From Opitutaceae bacterium (GTDB lineage Bacteria > Verrucomicrobiota > Verrucomicrobiia > Opitutales > Opitutaceae): a DNA stretch of 64,000 nucleotides. The DNA lies in the NCBI GenBank assembly GCA_028280945.1, contig JANQKV010000058.1, forward strand, positions 18,477 to 82,476, in the 5' to 3' direction. Below the pieces are notes generated by a model. The model made no database searches, was not told the origin of the DNA, and saw nothing but the letters and a program-made list of their open reading frames with translations. Positions 1 through 9,133 of this stretch are shown here, in pieces (within the stretch, counting starts at the first letter, position 1; each line of letters opens with the position of its first letter). Both the position numbers and the translations under genes were made by a program.

Positions 1-297
1 TGGAGGTGGTTGTATGTCATGTCGGCCGTGAATGTGGTCCTGCTGATTTTCAACATGCTCCCGGTTTACCCACTCGATGGAGGACAGACATTGCGGTCTT
101 TGCTTTGGTTTAAGCTCGGTCCGATCCGTAGTCTTTTCTACGCCAGTGCCGTGGGTTTGGTCGGATGTGCGGGCTTGCTCGTCTACGCTTTGGTTAACCA
201 AAGCATTTGGGCGACGATCCTGGTGCTCCTGATCGGATCATACTGCTGGCGCGCCTTCAAGGCGGCTCGTCAAGCCGTTGCCGAAGGCCGGGGGTAG
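1..297 (+). CDS. Site-2 protease (M50-type) family membrane protein, C-terminal fragment
   Basis: The reading frame is open to the left edge, so only the last 98 codons are present. The motif NMLPVYPLDGG (codons 18-28) matches the NxxPxxxLDGG signature of M50 intramembrane metalloproteases, whose Asp is a zinc ligand. Two hydrophobic segments follow (about codons 40-62 and 65-80) and a short basic tail ends the protein. The HExxH motif expected in the N-terminal half lies outside the window. Members either cleave membrane-bound regulators or act as general M50 peptidases; the substrate cannot be told from this fragment. Confidence 0.8.
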   Translation, partial: WRWLYVMSAVNVVLLIFNMLPVYPLDGGQTLRSLLWFKLGPIRSLFYASAVGLVGCAGLLVYALVNQSIWATILVLLIGSYCWRAFKAARQAVAEGRG

Positions 298-301
298 AAG
301 A

Positions 302-655
302 CTACAACGCCTCCAGGGCAATTTTAACTTCTTCGAACTGAGTCACCAATTCGGCGATATCGCCCTCCAAGTCCTCGAGCGACTCACGCCGAGATTTTTC
401 TTCGATGTGCTTTGCAATCTCGATGACTTTTTGAGCCCCGAGATTGGCAGACGCTCCCTTGATGCTGTGCGCCGCTCGGGTCAGGCGAACTGCATCAGCC
501 GAAGCCAGGCATTCTTTGATCTCGTCTATGCGCTTGGGTGTATCCGACAGGTAGATATCGATGACCTCTTTGAGAAAGCTATCGTCATCCATTTCATCGC
601 CCAAGGCGCGAAGGTTTTCGATGGCTTCGGAGTCGAGAATACTGGAGTCGGACAT
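302..655 (-). CDS. Stand-alone histidine phosphotransfer (Hpt) protein
   Basis: This 117-residue protein consists almost entirely of one Hpt four-helix domain. The motif AAHSIKGASANLGA contains the phospho-accepting histidine, His63, followed by the usual Lys and Gly (HSIKG). Such proteins carry phosphate between the receiver domain of a hybrid kinase and a final response regulator. It converges on the M50 gene with a 4-base gap. No response regulator lies beside it; the nearest hybrid kinase is about 5 kb downstream (5691-8141) and could be a partner, but nothing in the sequence proves it. The start ATG at 655 has no strong ribosome binding site. Confidence 0.9.
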   Translation of the reverse strand: MSDSSILDSEAIENLRALGDEMDDDSFLKEVIDIYLSDTPKRIDEIKECLASADAVRLTRAAHSIKGASANLGAQKVIEIAKHIEEKSRRESLEDLEGDIAELVTQFEEVKIALEAL

Positions 656-740
656 GGTGGGCAGCTGGCAAGGTCGCCGCGAGGGTTCAATGGCAGAGTG
701 AAATTAGCCAAGGCGCGAGGTTTTTGTGATTAACCAATTA

Positions 741-811
741 ACATATCAATAAATTAGGATATGTTGATATAAAACTTGCGGTGAGCTTGATCGTGGCTTG
801 GCTGGTAAGCC
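741..811 (+). promoter_or_regulatory. metK leader with inverted repeats and a start-proximal hairpin
   Basis: Two overlapping inverted repeats lie upstream of metK: ACATATC (741-747) with GATATGT (758-764), and ATATCAA (743-749) with TTGATAT (764-770). They share bases, so only one can form at a time. A third stem, GGCTT (795-799) with AAGCC (807-811), ends six bases before the metK ATG, where a ribosome would bind, and no Shine-Dalgarno sequence is visible. Mutually exclusive stems before a SAM synthetase gene suggest cis-regulation, but I could not match this to a known SAM riboswitch class. The repeats could equally be a protein operator. Confidence 0.35.
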
Positions 812-817
812 TTTCTT

Positions 818-2020
818 ATGGCTAATTCATTCGTATTTTCATCAGAGTCTGTGGGCGAGGGTCACCCCGACAAAGTCTCGGACTTCATTTCCGACAGCGT
901 GCTCGACGCCTGCCTCCAGATCGATCGCAACAGCCGCGTGGCCTGCGAAACGTTGGTGAAATCCAACGTGGTCGTTTTGGCAGGGGAAATCTCCATTCCC
1001 AAGCTCAAGGGCAAGCCGCTCGAGACAGTGATCAATCTCGATGCCATTGTGCGCGACGCCATCCGGGAAATCGGTTATGTGAATGACGACGACCTCTTCC
1101 ACGCCGACAAGGTTTTCATCCAGAATCTGCTGACCAGCCAATCTGCCGACATCGGCCAAGGAGTCGACGCGCGGAAGGCGGAAGGCAAAACCCACGCTGA
1201 ACAAGGTGCTGGCGATCAGGGGATCATGTTTGGATATGCCTGCACCGAGACGGAGGAGCTCATGCCGACGCCGGTGATGTTGGCCCATTTGCTGGGCCGC
1301 GAACTCGCGCGAGTCCGCAAGTCCGGCAAGGCGAATTGGCTACGGCCGGACGCGAAGTCCCAGGTTTCCGTGCGATACGTCGACGGCAAGCCTACCGAAG
1401 TCGTGAATGTGGTGATTTCCACCCAGCACACCGAGGAGGTCACCCGTCCGCAGATCGAGTCCTACTTGATCAAGAACGTCATTCGCAAAGTCATCCCCAG
1501 GAAACTGCTCTCCAAGAACACCGAGTTCCTCATCAATCCAACCGGGCGCTTTGTGATCGGCGGGCCCCAAGGCGACTCCGGCCTGACCGGTCGTAAGATT
1601 ATTGTGGATACGTACGGAGGGTGGGGCCGCCATGGCGGTGGCGCCTTTTCGGGCAAGGATCCCTCGAAGGTCGATCGTTCGGCAGCCTACATGGCACGCT
1701 GGGTGGCGAAAAACGTCGTTGCCGCCGGTCTCGCCCCGATCGCCGAAATTCAATTGGCCTATGCCATTGGCCACCCCGAGCCGGTCAGCGTTTTTGTCGA
1801 CACGTTCGATACGGGCATCGTGCCGGACAGCGTGATTTCCGAGGCGGTCACAACCGTTTTCAGCTTCAAACCAGCGGCCATCGTCAAGCAGCTCAAGTTG
1901 CTCCAGCCGATCTACCGCACCACCACCAACTACGGTCACTTCGGCAAAGCGGATTTGCCGTGGGAAAAGACCACCAAGGCCAGGGCCCTTTCGGCCGCCG
2001 CCGCGCGACTCAACAAATGA
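818..2020 (+). CDS. metK: S-adenosylmethionine synthetase
   Basis: This enzyme makes S-adenosylmethionine from methionine and ATP with release of phosphate and pyrophosphate. At 400 residues it is full length. GHPDK (15-19) and GAGDQG (130-135) are the hallmark ATP- and methionine-binding motifs, and the glycine-rich [19 protein letters not shown] segment near residues 275-295 supplies the phosphate-binding loop. It begins at the ATG at 818, where the conserved N-terminus starts. The gene is followed after 19 bases by ahcY, so SAM production and recycling of the spent cofactor are encoded together. A folded leader lies just upstream. Confidence 0.98.
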   Translation: MANSFVFSSESVGEGHPDKVSDFISDSVLDACLQIDRNSRVACETLVKSNVVVLAGEISIPKLKGKPLETVINLDAIVRDAIREIGYVNDDDLFHADKVFIQNLLTSQSADIGQGVDARKAEGKTHAEQGAGDQGIMFGYACTETEELMPTPVMLAHLLGRELARVRKSGKANWLRPDAKSQVSVRYVDGKPTEVVNVVISTQHTEEVTRPQIESYLIKNVIRKVIPRKLLSKNTEFLINPTGRFVIGGPQGDSGLTGRKIIVDTYGGWGRHGGGAFSGKDPSKVDRSAAYMARWVAKNVVAAGLAPIAEIQLAYAIGHPEPVSVFVDTFDTGIVPDSVISEAVTTVFSFKPAAIVKQLKLLQPIYRTTTNYGHFGKADLPWEKTTKARALSAAAARLNK

Positions 2021-2039
2021 TCAAACTCGTATTTGAAAA

Positions 2040-3458
2040 ATGACTACCACAGCCGAACTCACCGACTACCGCGTCGCCGACATCAGTCTGGCCGACTGGG
2101 GCCACAAGGAAATTGCCATCGCCGAGCACGAAATGCCCGGCCTGATGGCAGTCCGGGAAAAGTTCCCCAACAAGCCGCTGCAAGGCGTGCGCGTCATGGG
2201 CTCCTTGCACATGACGATCCAGACCGCGGTCCTTATCGAAACCCTGGTCGATCTCGGCGCCACCGTGCGCTGGTGCTCCTGCAATATTTTTTCCACCCAG
2301 GATCATGCCGCCGCCGCCATCGCGGACAATGGCGTGCCGGTCTTCGCCTGGAAGGGTGAATCCCTTGAGGAATACTGGGATTGCACCTGGAACGCCCTTG
2401 TCGGCCCGGACGGCCTTGGTCCGCAAATGGTCGTCGACGACGGTGGCGACGTGACCCTGCTGATCCATAAAGGCTACGAGCTCGAGAATGGCAGCGATTG
2501 GGTGAACACCGAATCAGGTTCTGAAGAGGAACAGGTCATCAAAAACCTGCTCAAACGGGTGCATGCCGAAGACCCGACGATCTTCCACCGCATTGCGGAA
2601 GACTGGAAGGGCGTTTCCGAAGAGACCACCACCGGGGTCCACCGACTCTACGAACTTGCTGAGAAAAACCAGCTGCTGGTGCCGTCCATCAACGTGAACG
2701 ACTCCGTCACGAAGTCGAAATTTGACAACCTTTATGGATGCCGTGAATCGCTGGCCGATGGCCTGAAGCGTGCCACCGACGTGATGATTGCCGGCAAGGT
2801 GGCCTGCGTTTGCGGATACGGCGACGTTGGCAAGGGCTGTGCCCACTCGCTCAAGAGCTTCGGTGCCCGCGTGATTGTCACCGAAATCGATCCGATCAAC
2901 GCCCTGCAGGCCGCCATGGAAGGGTTTGAGGTCAACACGATCGAAAGCACGCTTGGTCAAGCTGACATCTACGTTACGACCACGGGCAACAAGGACATTA
3001 TCACCGCTGAACACCTCCGCGGCATGAAAGACCAGGCCATCGTCTGCAACATCGGCCACTTCGATAATGAAATCCAGGTTGCCAAAATGCAGAAAGAGCC
3101 GGGGATCATCCGCACCGAGATCAAGCCGCAGTATGACAAATACACCTATGCTGACGGGAAGAGCATCTACCTGCTGGCGGAGGGTCGTTTGGTTAACCTG
3201 GGCTGCGCGACCGGACACCCGTCCTTCGTCATGTCGGCCTCCTTCACCAATCAAGTATTGGCTCAGATCGATCTGTGGGAAAATCGCGAGACCTACACGC
3301 CAAGTGTCATGCGTCTGCCCAAGCACCTCGACGAAGAGGTGGCCCGTCTGCATCTCGAGCGCATCGGAGCCAAGCTGACGACACTCTCGCAGGAGCAGGC
3401 CGACTACATCGGTGTGCCAGTGGAGGGACCGTTCAAGCCGGACCACTATCGTTACTAA
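2040..3458 (+). CDS. ahcY: Adenosylhomocysteinase (S-adenosylhomocysteine hydrolase)
   Basis: The enzyme splits S-adenosylhomocysteine, the inhibitory product of SAM-dependent methylation, into adenosine and homocysteine using tightly bound NAD. It has 472 residues, the usual size for the longer bacterial form. The NAD-binding loop is GYGDVGKG (259-266), and the C-terminus ends in KPDHYRY, the typical tail whose Lys and Tyr contact NAD of the neighbouring subunit. It sits 19 bases after metK and ahead of a strong terminator, which fits a two-gene operon for the activated methyl cycle. Confidence 0.98.
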   Translation: MTTTAELTDYRVADISLADWGHKEIAIAEHEMPGLMAVREKFPNKPLQGVRVMGSLHMTIQTAVLIETLVDLGATVRWCSCNIFSTQDHAAAAIADNGVPVFAWKGESLEEYWDCTWNALVGPDGLGPQMVVDDGGDVTLLIHKGYELENGSDWVNTESGSEEEQVIKNLLKRVHAEDPTIFHRIAEDWKGVSEETTTGVHRLYELAEKNQLLVPSINVNDSVTKSKFDNLYGCRESLADGLKRATDVMIAGKVACVCGYGDVGKGCAHSLKSFGARVIVTEIDPINALQAAMEGFEVNTIESTLGQADIYVTTTGNKDIITAEHLRGMKDQAIVCNIGHFDNEIQVAKMQKEPGIIRTEIKPQYDKYTYADGKSIYLLAEGRLVNLGCATGHPSFVMSASFTNQVLAQIDLWENRETYTPSVMRLPKHLDEEVARLHLERIGAKLTTLSQEQADYIGVPVEGPFKPDHYRY

Positions 3459-3481
3459 TCCCCACCGACTCTCTGTTTCAG

Positions 3482-3510
3482 GCCGGTCTCGAAAGAGGCC
3501 GGCTTTTTTT
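3482..3510 (+). terminator. Rho-independent terminator after metK-ahcY
   Basis: GCCGGTCTC (3482-3490) pairs with GAGGCCGGC (3495-3503) over nine base pairs, one of them G-T, around a GAAA tetraloop, and seven T residues follow directly (3504-3510). It begins 23 bases after the ahcY stop. Confidence 0.93.
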
Positions 3511-3636
3511 GGGTCCAGATCGCAACAAGCTATGACGAGCTCGAGGCGATTCCAGGCCAGTCGCTTAAATTTCAAGTAAAACTTTTGATAATCGTGCCGA
3601 TCAGATGGGGGTATCTCACCACAACCCACTCGACTC

Positions 3637-5316
3637 ATGAAACTTACCTCCAAGATCACTTGGGCCGCGGTTGGCGCCGTGCTTTGCGGCCTTACCATCG
3701 GCACAGCCATTCAACGATTTGCCCTTCTTCAATTCGGCGCAGAAGAGGCACGAAAACAAATGCGCACCATTGTGCGCGGAGCCGAAGCAGTCCGAGAGCA
3801 CATGGCTCGGCTCGGTGCCCGAGAAATTTATGATGTAGCTTCGATTGAAGCTGATCTGAAATTGGGAAAACCGGCCTCTGAAACATCGCTATTTGAGGCG
3901 GTTCCAATCGTCGCGGCCATTAACAATGCTAGGGAAACGGCGGCCGAAGCGGGTTACGATTTCAGAGTCCCGAAATTTCAACCACGTAATCCGCGTAATG
4001 AGCCCACGGCGGCCGAAGCGGAGATTCTGCGTTATCTCAAAGAGTCGGGGGAGGAGGAATACTTCGAAGTTGATTCTGATCTCGGCGAGGTGGTCTTTGC
4101 TCGCCCCATCAAACTGTCGAATGATTGCCTGCAGTGCCACGGCGACCCGGCCAACAGCCCCAATGGGGATGGGACGGATGTCTTTGGCCAACCCATGGAG
4201 GGGTGGAAAGCTGGCGAGATTCACGGCGCATTCGTTTTGCGAAATGATCTCTCCAATATCAACGCAGCGAGCCGCGATGCCTTTGTGGCAAGTCTGGGCG
4301 TCACGCTTGCCGTCATTCTCCCCATTGTGGGGCTAACGATTTTTGGATTCTGGCGATTTAACAAACGATTTGTCGTCAGCCCACTCGCGAAGATTACCCA
4401 GAAAGTCCTCGGACAAGTCGATCAACAGCGCTGCGCCGCTTCGGAAGCGGCGGACACAGCCCAGAACGTAGCCCGGGTGAGTTGTTCGCAGGCAGCAGCC
4501 GTGGAGGAGACCAGTGCGTCAATTGATGAGATGACAAGCATCACCTCAGGATTCGCCGACCATGCCTCTCAAACCACGGAACTCGCGGCCCAATCCCGTT
4601 CGTCTGTCGAGCAGTGCGTGAACCGGGCGGAACGACTGGGAGAGGCCATGTCGGCCATTCAAGAGTCCAGCGATAGTATCTCTTCCATTATCTCGACCAT
4701 CGAAGAGATCGCTTTCCAAACCAATCTACTTGCCCTCAACGCGTCAGTGGAGGCGGCTCGTGCCGGTGAAGCAGGCGCAGGGTTCGCTGTTGTGGCGGAT
4801 GGTGTTCGTGCATTGGCCATGCGCGCTTCCGACGCGGCCAAGGAAAGTGCGGGTCGAATCGAAGAGGCCTCTGAACGCTCACGCGAAGGGGTCGAGATTG
4901 GCAGGGAATTCAGCGAACGATTGCAGGGTATTGGCCAGGATATGGCGGAAATTGATCAACGGATGGGTGACATCGCAGCGTCAGCGCGGCGGCACACCGA
5001 TCAGACCGGCCAAATCAAGGTTGCGATCGACGAGATTGATCGAGCCACCCAGGGGCAGGCGGCTGCTGCTGACGAAAGCGCTGGAATTAGCCAAAGCCTG
5101 GCCGATGGAACCGATGAGTTGGAACGACTTGCCCTCCGGCTGGCGGAAATGATCGGTCAAGACACCGGTGGCGAATCCGGCAAGCCTGCTGTTGAAGGTG
5201 CTCAGCGTGCGTCCACCAAACCGTCACCGGAACTTGATGGATATACGGTTTCGCCAACTGAATTTCCGGAAAGTACAGCTTCGGAAAAATCCGAGAAGTT
5301 AGTAATGACTCGATAA
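3637..5316 (+). CDS. Methyl-accepting chemotaxis protein with c-haem-type sensor domain
   Basis: This 559-residue transmembrane chemoreceptor has a first membrane helix (about 9-28), a periplasmic domain of the DUF3365/Tll0287-like type, a second helix (about 217-239) and a cytoplasmic signalling coiled coil. The tip region, beginning [19 protein letters not shown] at about residue 356, is the conserved CheA/CheW-contacting hairpin. The periplasmic domain holds CLQCH (164-168), the covalent haem c attachment motif, so it probably senses redox state, oxygen or nitric oxide through haem. That ligand guess is inference. No che genes are nearby. The gene stands alone after the ahcY terminator, with a long structured gap behind it. 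Confidence 0.92.
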   Translation: MKLTSKITWAAVGAVLCGLTIGTAIQRFALLQFGAEEARKQMRTIVRGAEAVREHMARLGAREIYDVASIEADLKLGKPASETSLFEAVPIVAAINNARETAAEAGYDFRVPKFQPRNPRNEPTAAEAEILRYLKESGEEEYFEVDSDLGEVVFARPIKLSNDCLQCHGDPANSPNGDGTDVFGQPMEGWKAGEIHGAFVLRNDLSNINAASRDAFVASLGVTLAVILPIVGLTIFGFWRFNKRFVVSPLAKITQKVLGQVDQQRCAASEAADTAQNVARVSCSQAAAVEETSASIDEMTSITSGFADHASQTTELAAQSRSSVEQCVNRAERLGEAMSAIQESSDSISSIISTIEEIAFQTNLLALNASVEAARAGEAGAGFAVVADGVRALAMRASDAAKESAGRIEEASERSREGVEIGREFSERLQGIGQDMAEIDQRMGDIAASARRHTDQTGQIKVAIDEIDRATQGQAAAADESAGISQSLADGTDELERLALRLAEMIGQDTGGESGKPAVEGAQRASTKPSPELDGYTVSPTEFPESTASEKSEKLVMTR

Positions 5317-5325
5317 ATAAAGCGA

Positions 5326-5394
5326 CCGTCTTGGGCAGACGCCTTTGAAGCCTGGTCTCTTGAGAGTCAGGCTGATAGGGCGGCCCTTGGACGG
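5326..5394 (+). ncRNA. Candidate structured RNA: long nested hairpin
   Basis: Successive segments pair in nested order: CCGTC (5326-5330) with GACGG (5390-5394), GGGC (5333-5336) with GCCC (5383-5386), CGCC (5340-5343) with GGCG (5379-5382), then AGCCTG (5349-5354) with CAGGCT (5368-5373), capped by CTC/GAG around a TTGA loop. The internal loop holds GA opposite GA (5347-5348 and 5374-5375), which could form tandem sheared G-A pairs as in known RNA motifs. No T-run follows, so it is not a standard terminator. No riboswitch family was recognised. The strand is assumed from the neighbouring genes. Confidence 0.45.
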
Positions 5395-5545
5395 TGACGG
5401 GAGAGGTAAAATTTTACGCGGACCTTTGTAAAACAGTTCGAATCCGGTGAACGGCCGAACCTTATTTTCAGTAGCAGAACTAATATAAGTCAGGTTTCAC
5501 GTCCCGGCTGAATCATGTAACAGTCAGATAGGTAAGGAGATAGAT

Positions 5546-5630
5546 TTAATGTAAGCCCAAACAATAGGGTGGCATGGGTGGGTGGCTAACGCAGACCTCT
5601 GAATGAGGATTCTACATTAACAAGTTTTTT
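5546..5630 (+). ncRNA. Candidate branched RNA fold followed by a T-run
   Basis: TTAATGTA (5546-5553) is perfectly complementary to TACATTAA (5613-5620). Inside it AGCC (5554-5557) can pair with GGCT (5584-5587), enclosing a G-rich stretch, and CCTC (5596-5599) with GAGG (5605-5608). Six T residues (5625-5630) follow four bases after the closing stem, as at the end of a transcript. The fold is multi-helical and AT-closed, unlike an ordinary terminator. It could be the end of a small RNA or an attenuator ahead of the kinase gene. Confidence 0.4.
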
Positions 5631-5651
5631 ACGAATCATTCTTGATTTAAT

Positions 5652-5657
5652 TATGAT
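5652..5657 (+). promoter_or_regulatory. Possible -10 promoter element for the hybrid kinase gene
   Basis: TATGAT is one base off the consensus TATAAT and lies 33 bases before the ATG at 5691, in the AT-rich end of the gap. The sequence 17 bases upstream is a poor -35 box. If real, the kinase transcript starts after the folded elements rather than including them. Confidence 0.25.
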
Positions 5658-5690
5658 AGAGAACTTTGTCGTCAGTGCTTACGCCCTGAC

Positions 5691-8141
5691 ATGGCCACCC
5701 CGTCACTGATCGATAACGAACGCATTGCCGCGATCAAAGCCACCGAACTGTTGGATACTCCCCCTGAGGAGTGTTTCGATCAGTATTCCCGGCTCGCCAA
5801 ACGCCTATTGGGGGCAGAGATGGCAATCGTTTCGCTGGTTCTGGCGGATCGGCAGTTTTATAAAAGCTGTGTGGGGTTGTGTGGCCCTTTGGAGAACAAA
5901 CGCGAGTCTCCCATCGCTTTCAGCCTTTGTAAGATTGGAGTCGAACGACGCGCTCCTCTGGTCATCAGCGATGGATTAAACGATCCCGAGTTCAAAGATC
6001 ATCCGGCCATTACCGAGTTAAAGGTGAGATCCTATGCGGGGGTTCCGCTGCTCGACGAGGATGACCATGTTTTGGGAACCCTTTGCGTGGCCAACCTTGC
6101 CCCTCGAGATTGGACAAAAGACGATTTGGAAACCCTTGAGGTATTGGCCGCAGCCGTGCGCAACGAGATTCGTCTTCGCAAACTCGAGCTCCAGCAGCGC
6201 GCCGCCCAGTCCACCAAGGATCTATTGGTCCAGATTCTGGAAACCAGCATCGCTGCAATTGCCGTAGTCGACATGGAGGGACGGATTCTTTTCTGCAATC
6301 GGGCGGCTGAGCGATTATTGGGCCTGACACCTTCCGAGGTGGAGGGCAGGGCATACGATGATCCGGAATGGCGGTCCACCGATGTGGATGGCGGACCGTG
6401 GCCCGATGAAGACCGGCCGTTCCAACGCGTCAAAACAACCGGTGAACCAATCCATGATATACGCCATGCGATCGAATGGCCCGATGGCACGCGAAGGATC
6501 ATATCGGTAAGCGGAGCACCCCTTCGCGACCATACCGGGCAGATGACCCGGATGGTCTTTCTTATCTCAGACATCACCGAGGAATTCATGGCTCATCGGC
6601 GGGTCGAAAAAGTGGCTGGACAGTTTCAACAAACGTTTCGGATTTCACCTAACTTTGCGGTTTTATGCAGCAGGTCGGACAACAAGATTGTTGAGGTCAG
6701 CAAAGGGTTTTTGGAGGCGCTCAAAATCTCTCGCGAACAGTGTATCGGAAAACGTTTGGATGAGCTGGAGGCAGGGTTCTCCGAGGACGAAATCTCGGCC
6801 CTCTACGCGGCGGACACCGACCAAAGCGGTGATTCGATGGAACTTTCGCTGCGGGCGTCGGATGACCAGTTGCGTATCATATCCGTCCGGGCGCAGACGG
6901 TCGAAGTCGGCGATGTTCGCTATCTCCGGATCACGGGCTTTGACCTGACAAATCAGAAGGCGGCGGAGCAACGTCGCGCCACGCTCGAGTTACAACTTCG
7001 CGAGGCTCAACGCACGGAGGTGGTGGCTCAGTTGGCCGGTGGATTGGCTCACGACTTTAATAACATCCTTACGGCTATCATTGGCAATGCGGAGCTCACT
7101 GCCCGAACCATTGATTCCCAACACCCCGCCCAACGCTCCCTCGCCGTCATCAAAAAGGCCGGCCAGCGGGCGGTGGACCAGATCCGTCAGATTCTCAGCG
7201 TGGGCGACAAATCCACGGGTGAAATTCTCAAGGCCGACGTGGTAGAGGTCGTGAATGAGTGCGTCGAACTGTTCAAACCGCAGTGTCCGGAATCGATCAC
7301 CCTGCGGGTAGAGCAACCGAAGCGTCGTGCTGCCGTTCCTGCAACTGGATCCCGATTGCACCAGATCGTGATGAACATCCTCACGAATGCGCTGCAAGCG
7401 ATTGGCGACCACAACGGAACAATCGTCATTCGCATCGACCCAGGCCAACAGGCGGCGCCGCAACCGCTCACTTCAAAGGACCCGGTTCTGGTCGAGATCG
7501 AGGACGACGGACCCGGCATCGACCCGGTCCACCTCGAACAGATTTTTGAGGCATTCTTCACGACGCGGGGATCGCAGATGGGTTCGGGAATTGGCCTCAC
7601 CTTGGCCCGCACCTTGGCTCGCGGTTTTGGCGGCGACATTGACGTGGAAAGCGAATGGGGGAAGGGGGCAAAGTTCCGGCTTTGGCTGCCCCGCCTGGAG
7701 CTGGGTGACCAAAAACGTGTATCAACAAACGATCCCTTCGGACTGAGGTCGGATGGAAGTTGCGCCCGCATCCTCATGGTCGATGACGATGAGCAGGTCC
7801 TCACCACCGGCCGCCTCATGTTGGAGCAACTTGGGTTTCATGTTTCTGCGACCATCAGTCCGCGCTCAGCGCTGATCAGTCTCCGGGACAAACCGGAGGG
7901 TTACGACCTGTTGATCACGGACAACCTGATGCCGGAGATGACAGGAGTTGAGTTGATCCAAACCCTTCGCAGCGAGGGGAATAAAATTCCCGCTGTTCTG
8001 GTGTCGGGCTACGGCACGGCCAAGGCGCAGATCGCGAGATTGGCCGACAATCGGGCGGTGTTTTTGCCCAAACCGTTTTCGATGTCCGAAGTCACCGATG
8101 CGATTGAGCGCGCGTTAAGGGTCGATCAACCGGATTCCTGA
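5691..8141 (+). CDS. Hybrid sensor histidine kinase (GAF-PAS-PAS-HisKA-ATPase-receiver)
   Basis: This 816-residue protein lacks membrane segments and is probably cytoplasmic. Domains in order: GAF (about 22-165), two PAS domains (about 178-295 and 305-420), a dimerisation domain with the phospho-accepting His454 in LAHDFNNILTAIIGNAE, an ATP-binding domain (about 545-675, with DDGPGI and GSGIGLTLA boxes), and a C-terminal receiver whose phospho-acceptor is Asp744 in LLITDNLMPEMTG. The AHDFNN signature belongs to the NtrB-like kinase group. A hybrid kinase usually needs an Hpt partner, and one is encoded at 302-655. Its 3' end overlaps the convergent GH16 gene by 16 bases. Confidence 0.93.
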   Translation: MATPSLIDNERIAAIKATELLDTPPEECFDQYSRLAKRLLGAEMAIVSLVLADRQFYKSCVGLCGPLENKRESPIAFSLCKIGVERRAPLVISDGLNDPEFKDHPAITELKVRSYAGVPLLDEDDHVLGTLCVANLAPRDWTKDDLETLEVLAAAVRNEIRLRKLELQQRAAQSTKDLLVQILETSIAAIAVVDMEGRILFCNRAAERLLGLTPSEVEGRAYDDPEWRSTDVDGGPWPDEDRPFQRVKTTGEPIHDIRHAIEWPDGTRRIISVSGAPLRDHTGQMTRMVFLISDITEEFMAHRRVEKVAGQFQQTFRISPNFAVLCSRSDNKIVEVSKGFLEALKISREQCIGKRLDELEAGFSEDEISALYAADTDQSGDSMELSLRASDDQLRIISVRAQTVEVGDVRYLRITGFDLTNQKAAEQRRATLELQLREAQRTEVVAQLAGGLAHDFNNILTAIIGNAELTARTIDSQHPAQRSLAVIKKAGQRAVDQIRQILSVGDKSTGEILKADVVEVVNECVELFKPQCPESITLRVEQPKRRAAVPATGSRLHQIVMNILTNALQAIGDHNGTIVIRIDPGQQAAPQPLTSKDPVLVEIEDDGPGIDPVHLEQIFEAFFTTRGSQMGSGIGLTLARTLARGFGGDIDVESEWGKGAKFRLWLPRLELGDQKRVSTNDPFGLRSDGSCARILMVDDDEQVLTTGRLMLEQLGFHVSATISPRSALISLRDKPEGYDLLITDNLMPEMTGVELIQTLRSEGNKIPAVLVSGYGTAKAQIARLADNRAVFLPKPFSMSEVTDAIERALRVDQPDS

Positions 8142-9022
8142 TCCGCCGCAGATTTCCGCGAGTAATAACGGATGTAGTCGATCTCGTAACGGTGCGGGAA
8201 CAACGATTCGTCCACTCCTTTTTGCCCGCCCCAGGCACCACCAATCGCCAGGTTCACGATCAGGTATTGGGGCGCATCAAACGGCCACGCCCCCACATCA
8301 TCTCCCGGTTGTCGATTGACCACGAGGTAGCGCTGGTCGTTGAAGAAGAACTCGACACGGTTCTCATACCATTCGACGGCGAAAACATTGAAGTGCAACC
8401 AAGGTTCCCTGGCCGTCGTGATGCGGTTCCCGCGGCCGTTTTTGTTCTTATGGTTATAGGTGCCGGTGTGCACATTGGCGTGCACCGTCATCGGGTCGTA
8501 GCCGACATACTCGAGGATATCGAGTTCACCGCACTCCGGCCAGGACACTTCGCCGATGTTGGTCCCTAGCGTCCAGATGGCGGGCCAAGTCCCCTTGCCG
8601 GTGGGGACACGGGCGCGGGCCTCGATCCGGCCCAGGTGAAACTCTTGTTTTCCCTTTGTGTGCAAACTCGCGGAACTGATGCCGCGTTCAAATTTCCCGT
8701 CGAGATGAGCTTCGATGATCAATCGGCCGTCCTCGACCCGCGCGTTGCGCGATTGATCGGTATAGAATTGGCGCTCGTTGTTGCGAATGTAGCCGATTTC
8801 GTGACTCCAGTTGGCGGGATTGGGAACACCGGGAACATCGAATTCCTCAGCCCAGACCAATTCCCAGGCGGCGGGCTCAAACGGCACGCTTTCAATCACC
8901 GTGTTGGTGGTGCCGGCCAATCCTTTCGGCACATCTTCGGCGGCGTTGGCTGGCATGCCTCCCAATATCAAAATGAGTGAGGCAACAACCGGGATGGGGA
9001 AGCGGGGCAATGACATGGACAT
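8126..9022 (-). CDS. Secreted glycoside hydrolase family 16 (beta-glucanase-like)
   Basis: This is a 298-residue protein with a signal peptide: a short basic start, a hydrophobic core and a likely ANA cleavage site at residues 25-27. The catalytic motif ELDILE spans 166-171, giving nucleophile Glu166, Asp168 and acid/base Glu171, with EYVGYD following, as in GH16 laminarinases and lichenases. It should cut beta-1,3 or mixed-linkage glucans or related algal galactans outside the cytoplasm. I chose the ATG at 9022 because the secretion signal starts there (a second ATG is at 9016); a longer frame runs upstream through exbB and is not credible. It is divergent from exbB, with 111 bases between. 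Confidence 0.93.
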   Translation of the reverse strand: MSMSLPRFPIPVVASLILILGGMPANAAEDVPKGLAGTTNTVIESVPFEPAAWELVWAEEFDVPGVPNPANWSHEIGYIRNNERQFYTDQSRNARVEDGRLIIEAHLDGKFERGISSASLHTKGKQEFHLGRIEARARVPTGKGTWPAIWTLGTNIGEVSWPECGELDILEYVGYDPMTVHANVHTGTYNHKNKNGRGNRITTAREPWLHFNVFAVEWYENRVEFFFNDQRYLVVNRQPGDDVGAWPFDAPQYLIVNLAIGGAWGGQKGVDESLFPHRYEIDYIRYYSRKSAADQESG

Positions 9023-9133
9023 CAGCAAGAAACGTTCTCTCCATCGACTCAAGAACGACCACCCCTTGACGCCGCAGGATGGTTTGCGAACGTTGGCTGA
9101 ACTTTTTCCGCCTCCGCGCGTCTCATCCCTTTC

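Larger units (their letters stand above)
5317..5690. other. 374-base non-coding gap rich in possible RNA structure
   Basis: No credible open reading frame lies here, and the later part is clearly more AT-rich than the flanking genes. It contains a long nested hairpin (5326-5394), a 12-base perfect palindrome GTAAAATTTTAC (5406-5417), a smaller hairpin pairing GTTCG (5436-5440) with CGAAC (5456-5460) and CCG (5444-5446) with CGG (5452-5454), and a branched fold closed by 5546-5553 with 5613-5620 followed by a run of T. A possible promoter -10 box lies near the end. The layout suggests a non-coding RNA or a long leader of the kinase gene. Confidence 0.6.

Noticed and set aside
1340..1939. Long minus-strand frame opposite metK
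   Set aside because: It lies inside a conserved gene, has no domain signature and is explained by GC-rich codon use.
2514..3710. Long minus-strand frame opposite ahcY
   Set aside because: It mirrors a well-conserved ahcY gene, has no recognisable motif and extends over the terminator; it is a codon-bias shadow.
5326..5394. c-di-GMP riboswitch (GEMM) assignment
   Set aside because: The conserved GEMM core sequences and tetraloop-receptor pairs are not found, so I left the class open.
5436..5445. GTTCGAATCC, like a tRNA T-loop
   Set aside because: The flanking bases do not form a T-stem or an acceptor stem and no anticodon arm is present, so it is not a tRNA.
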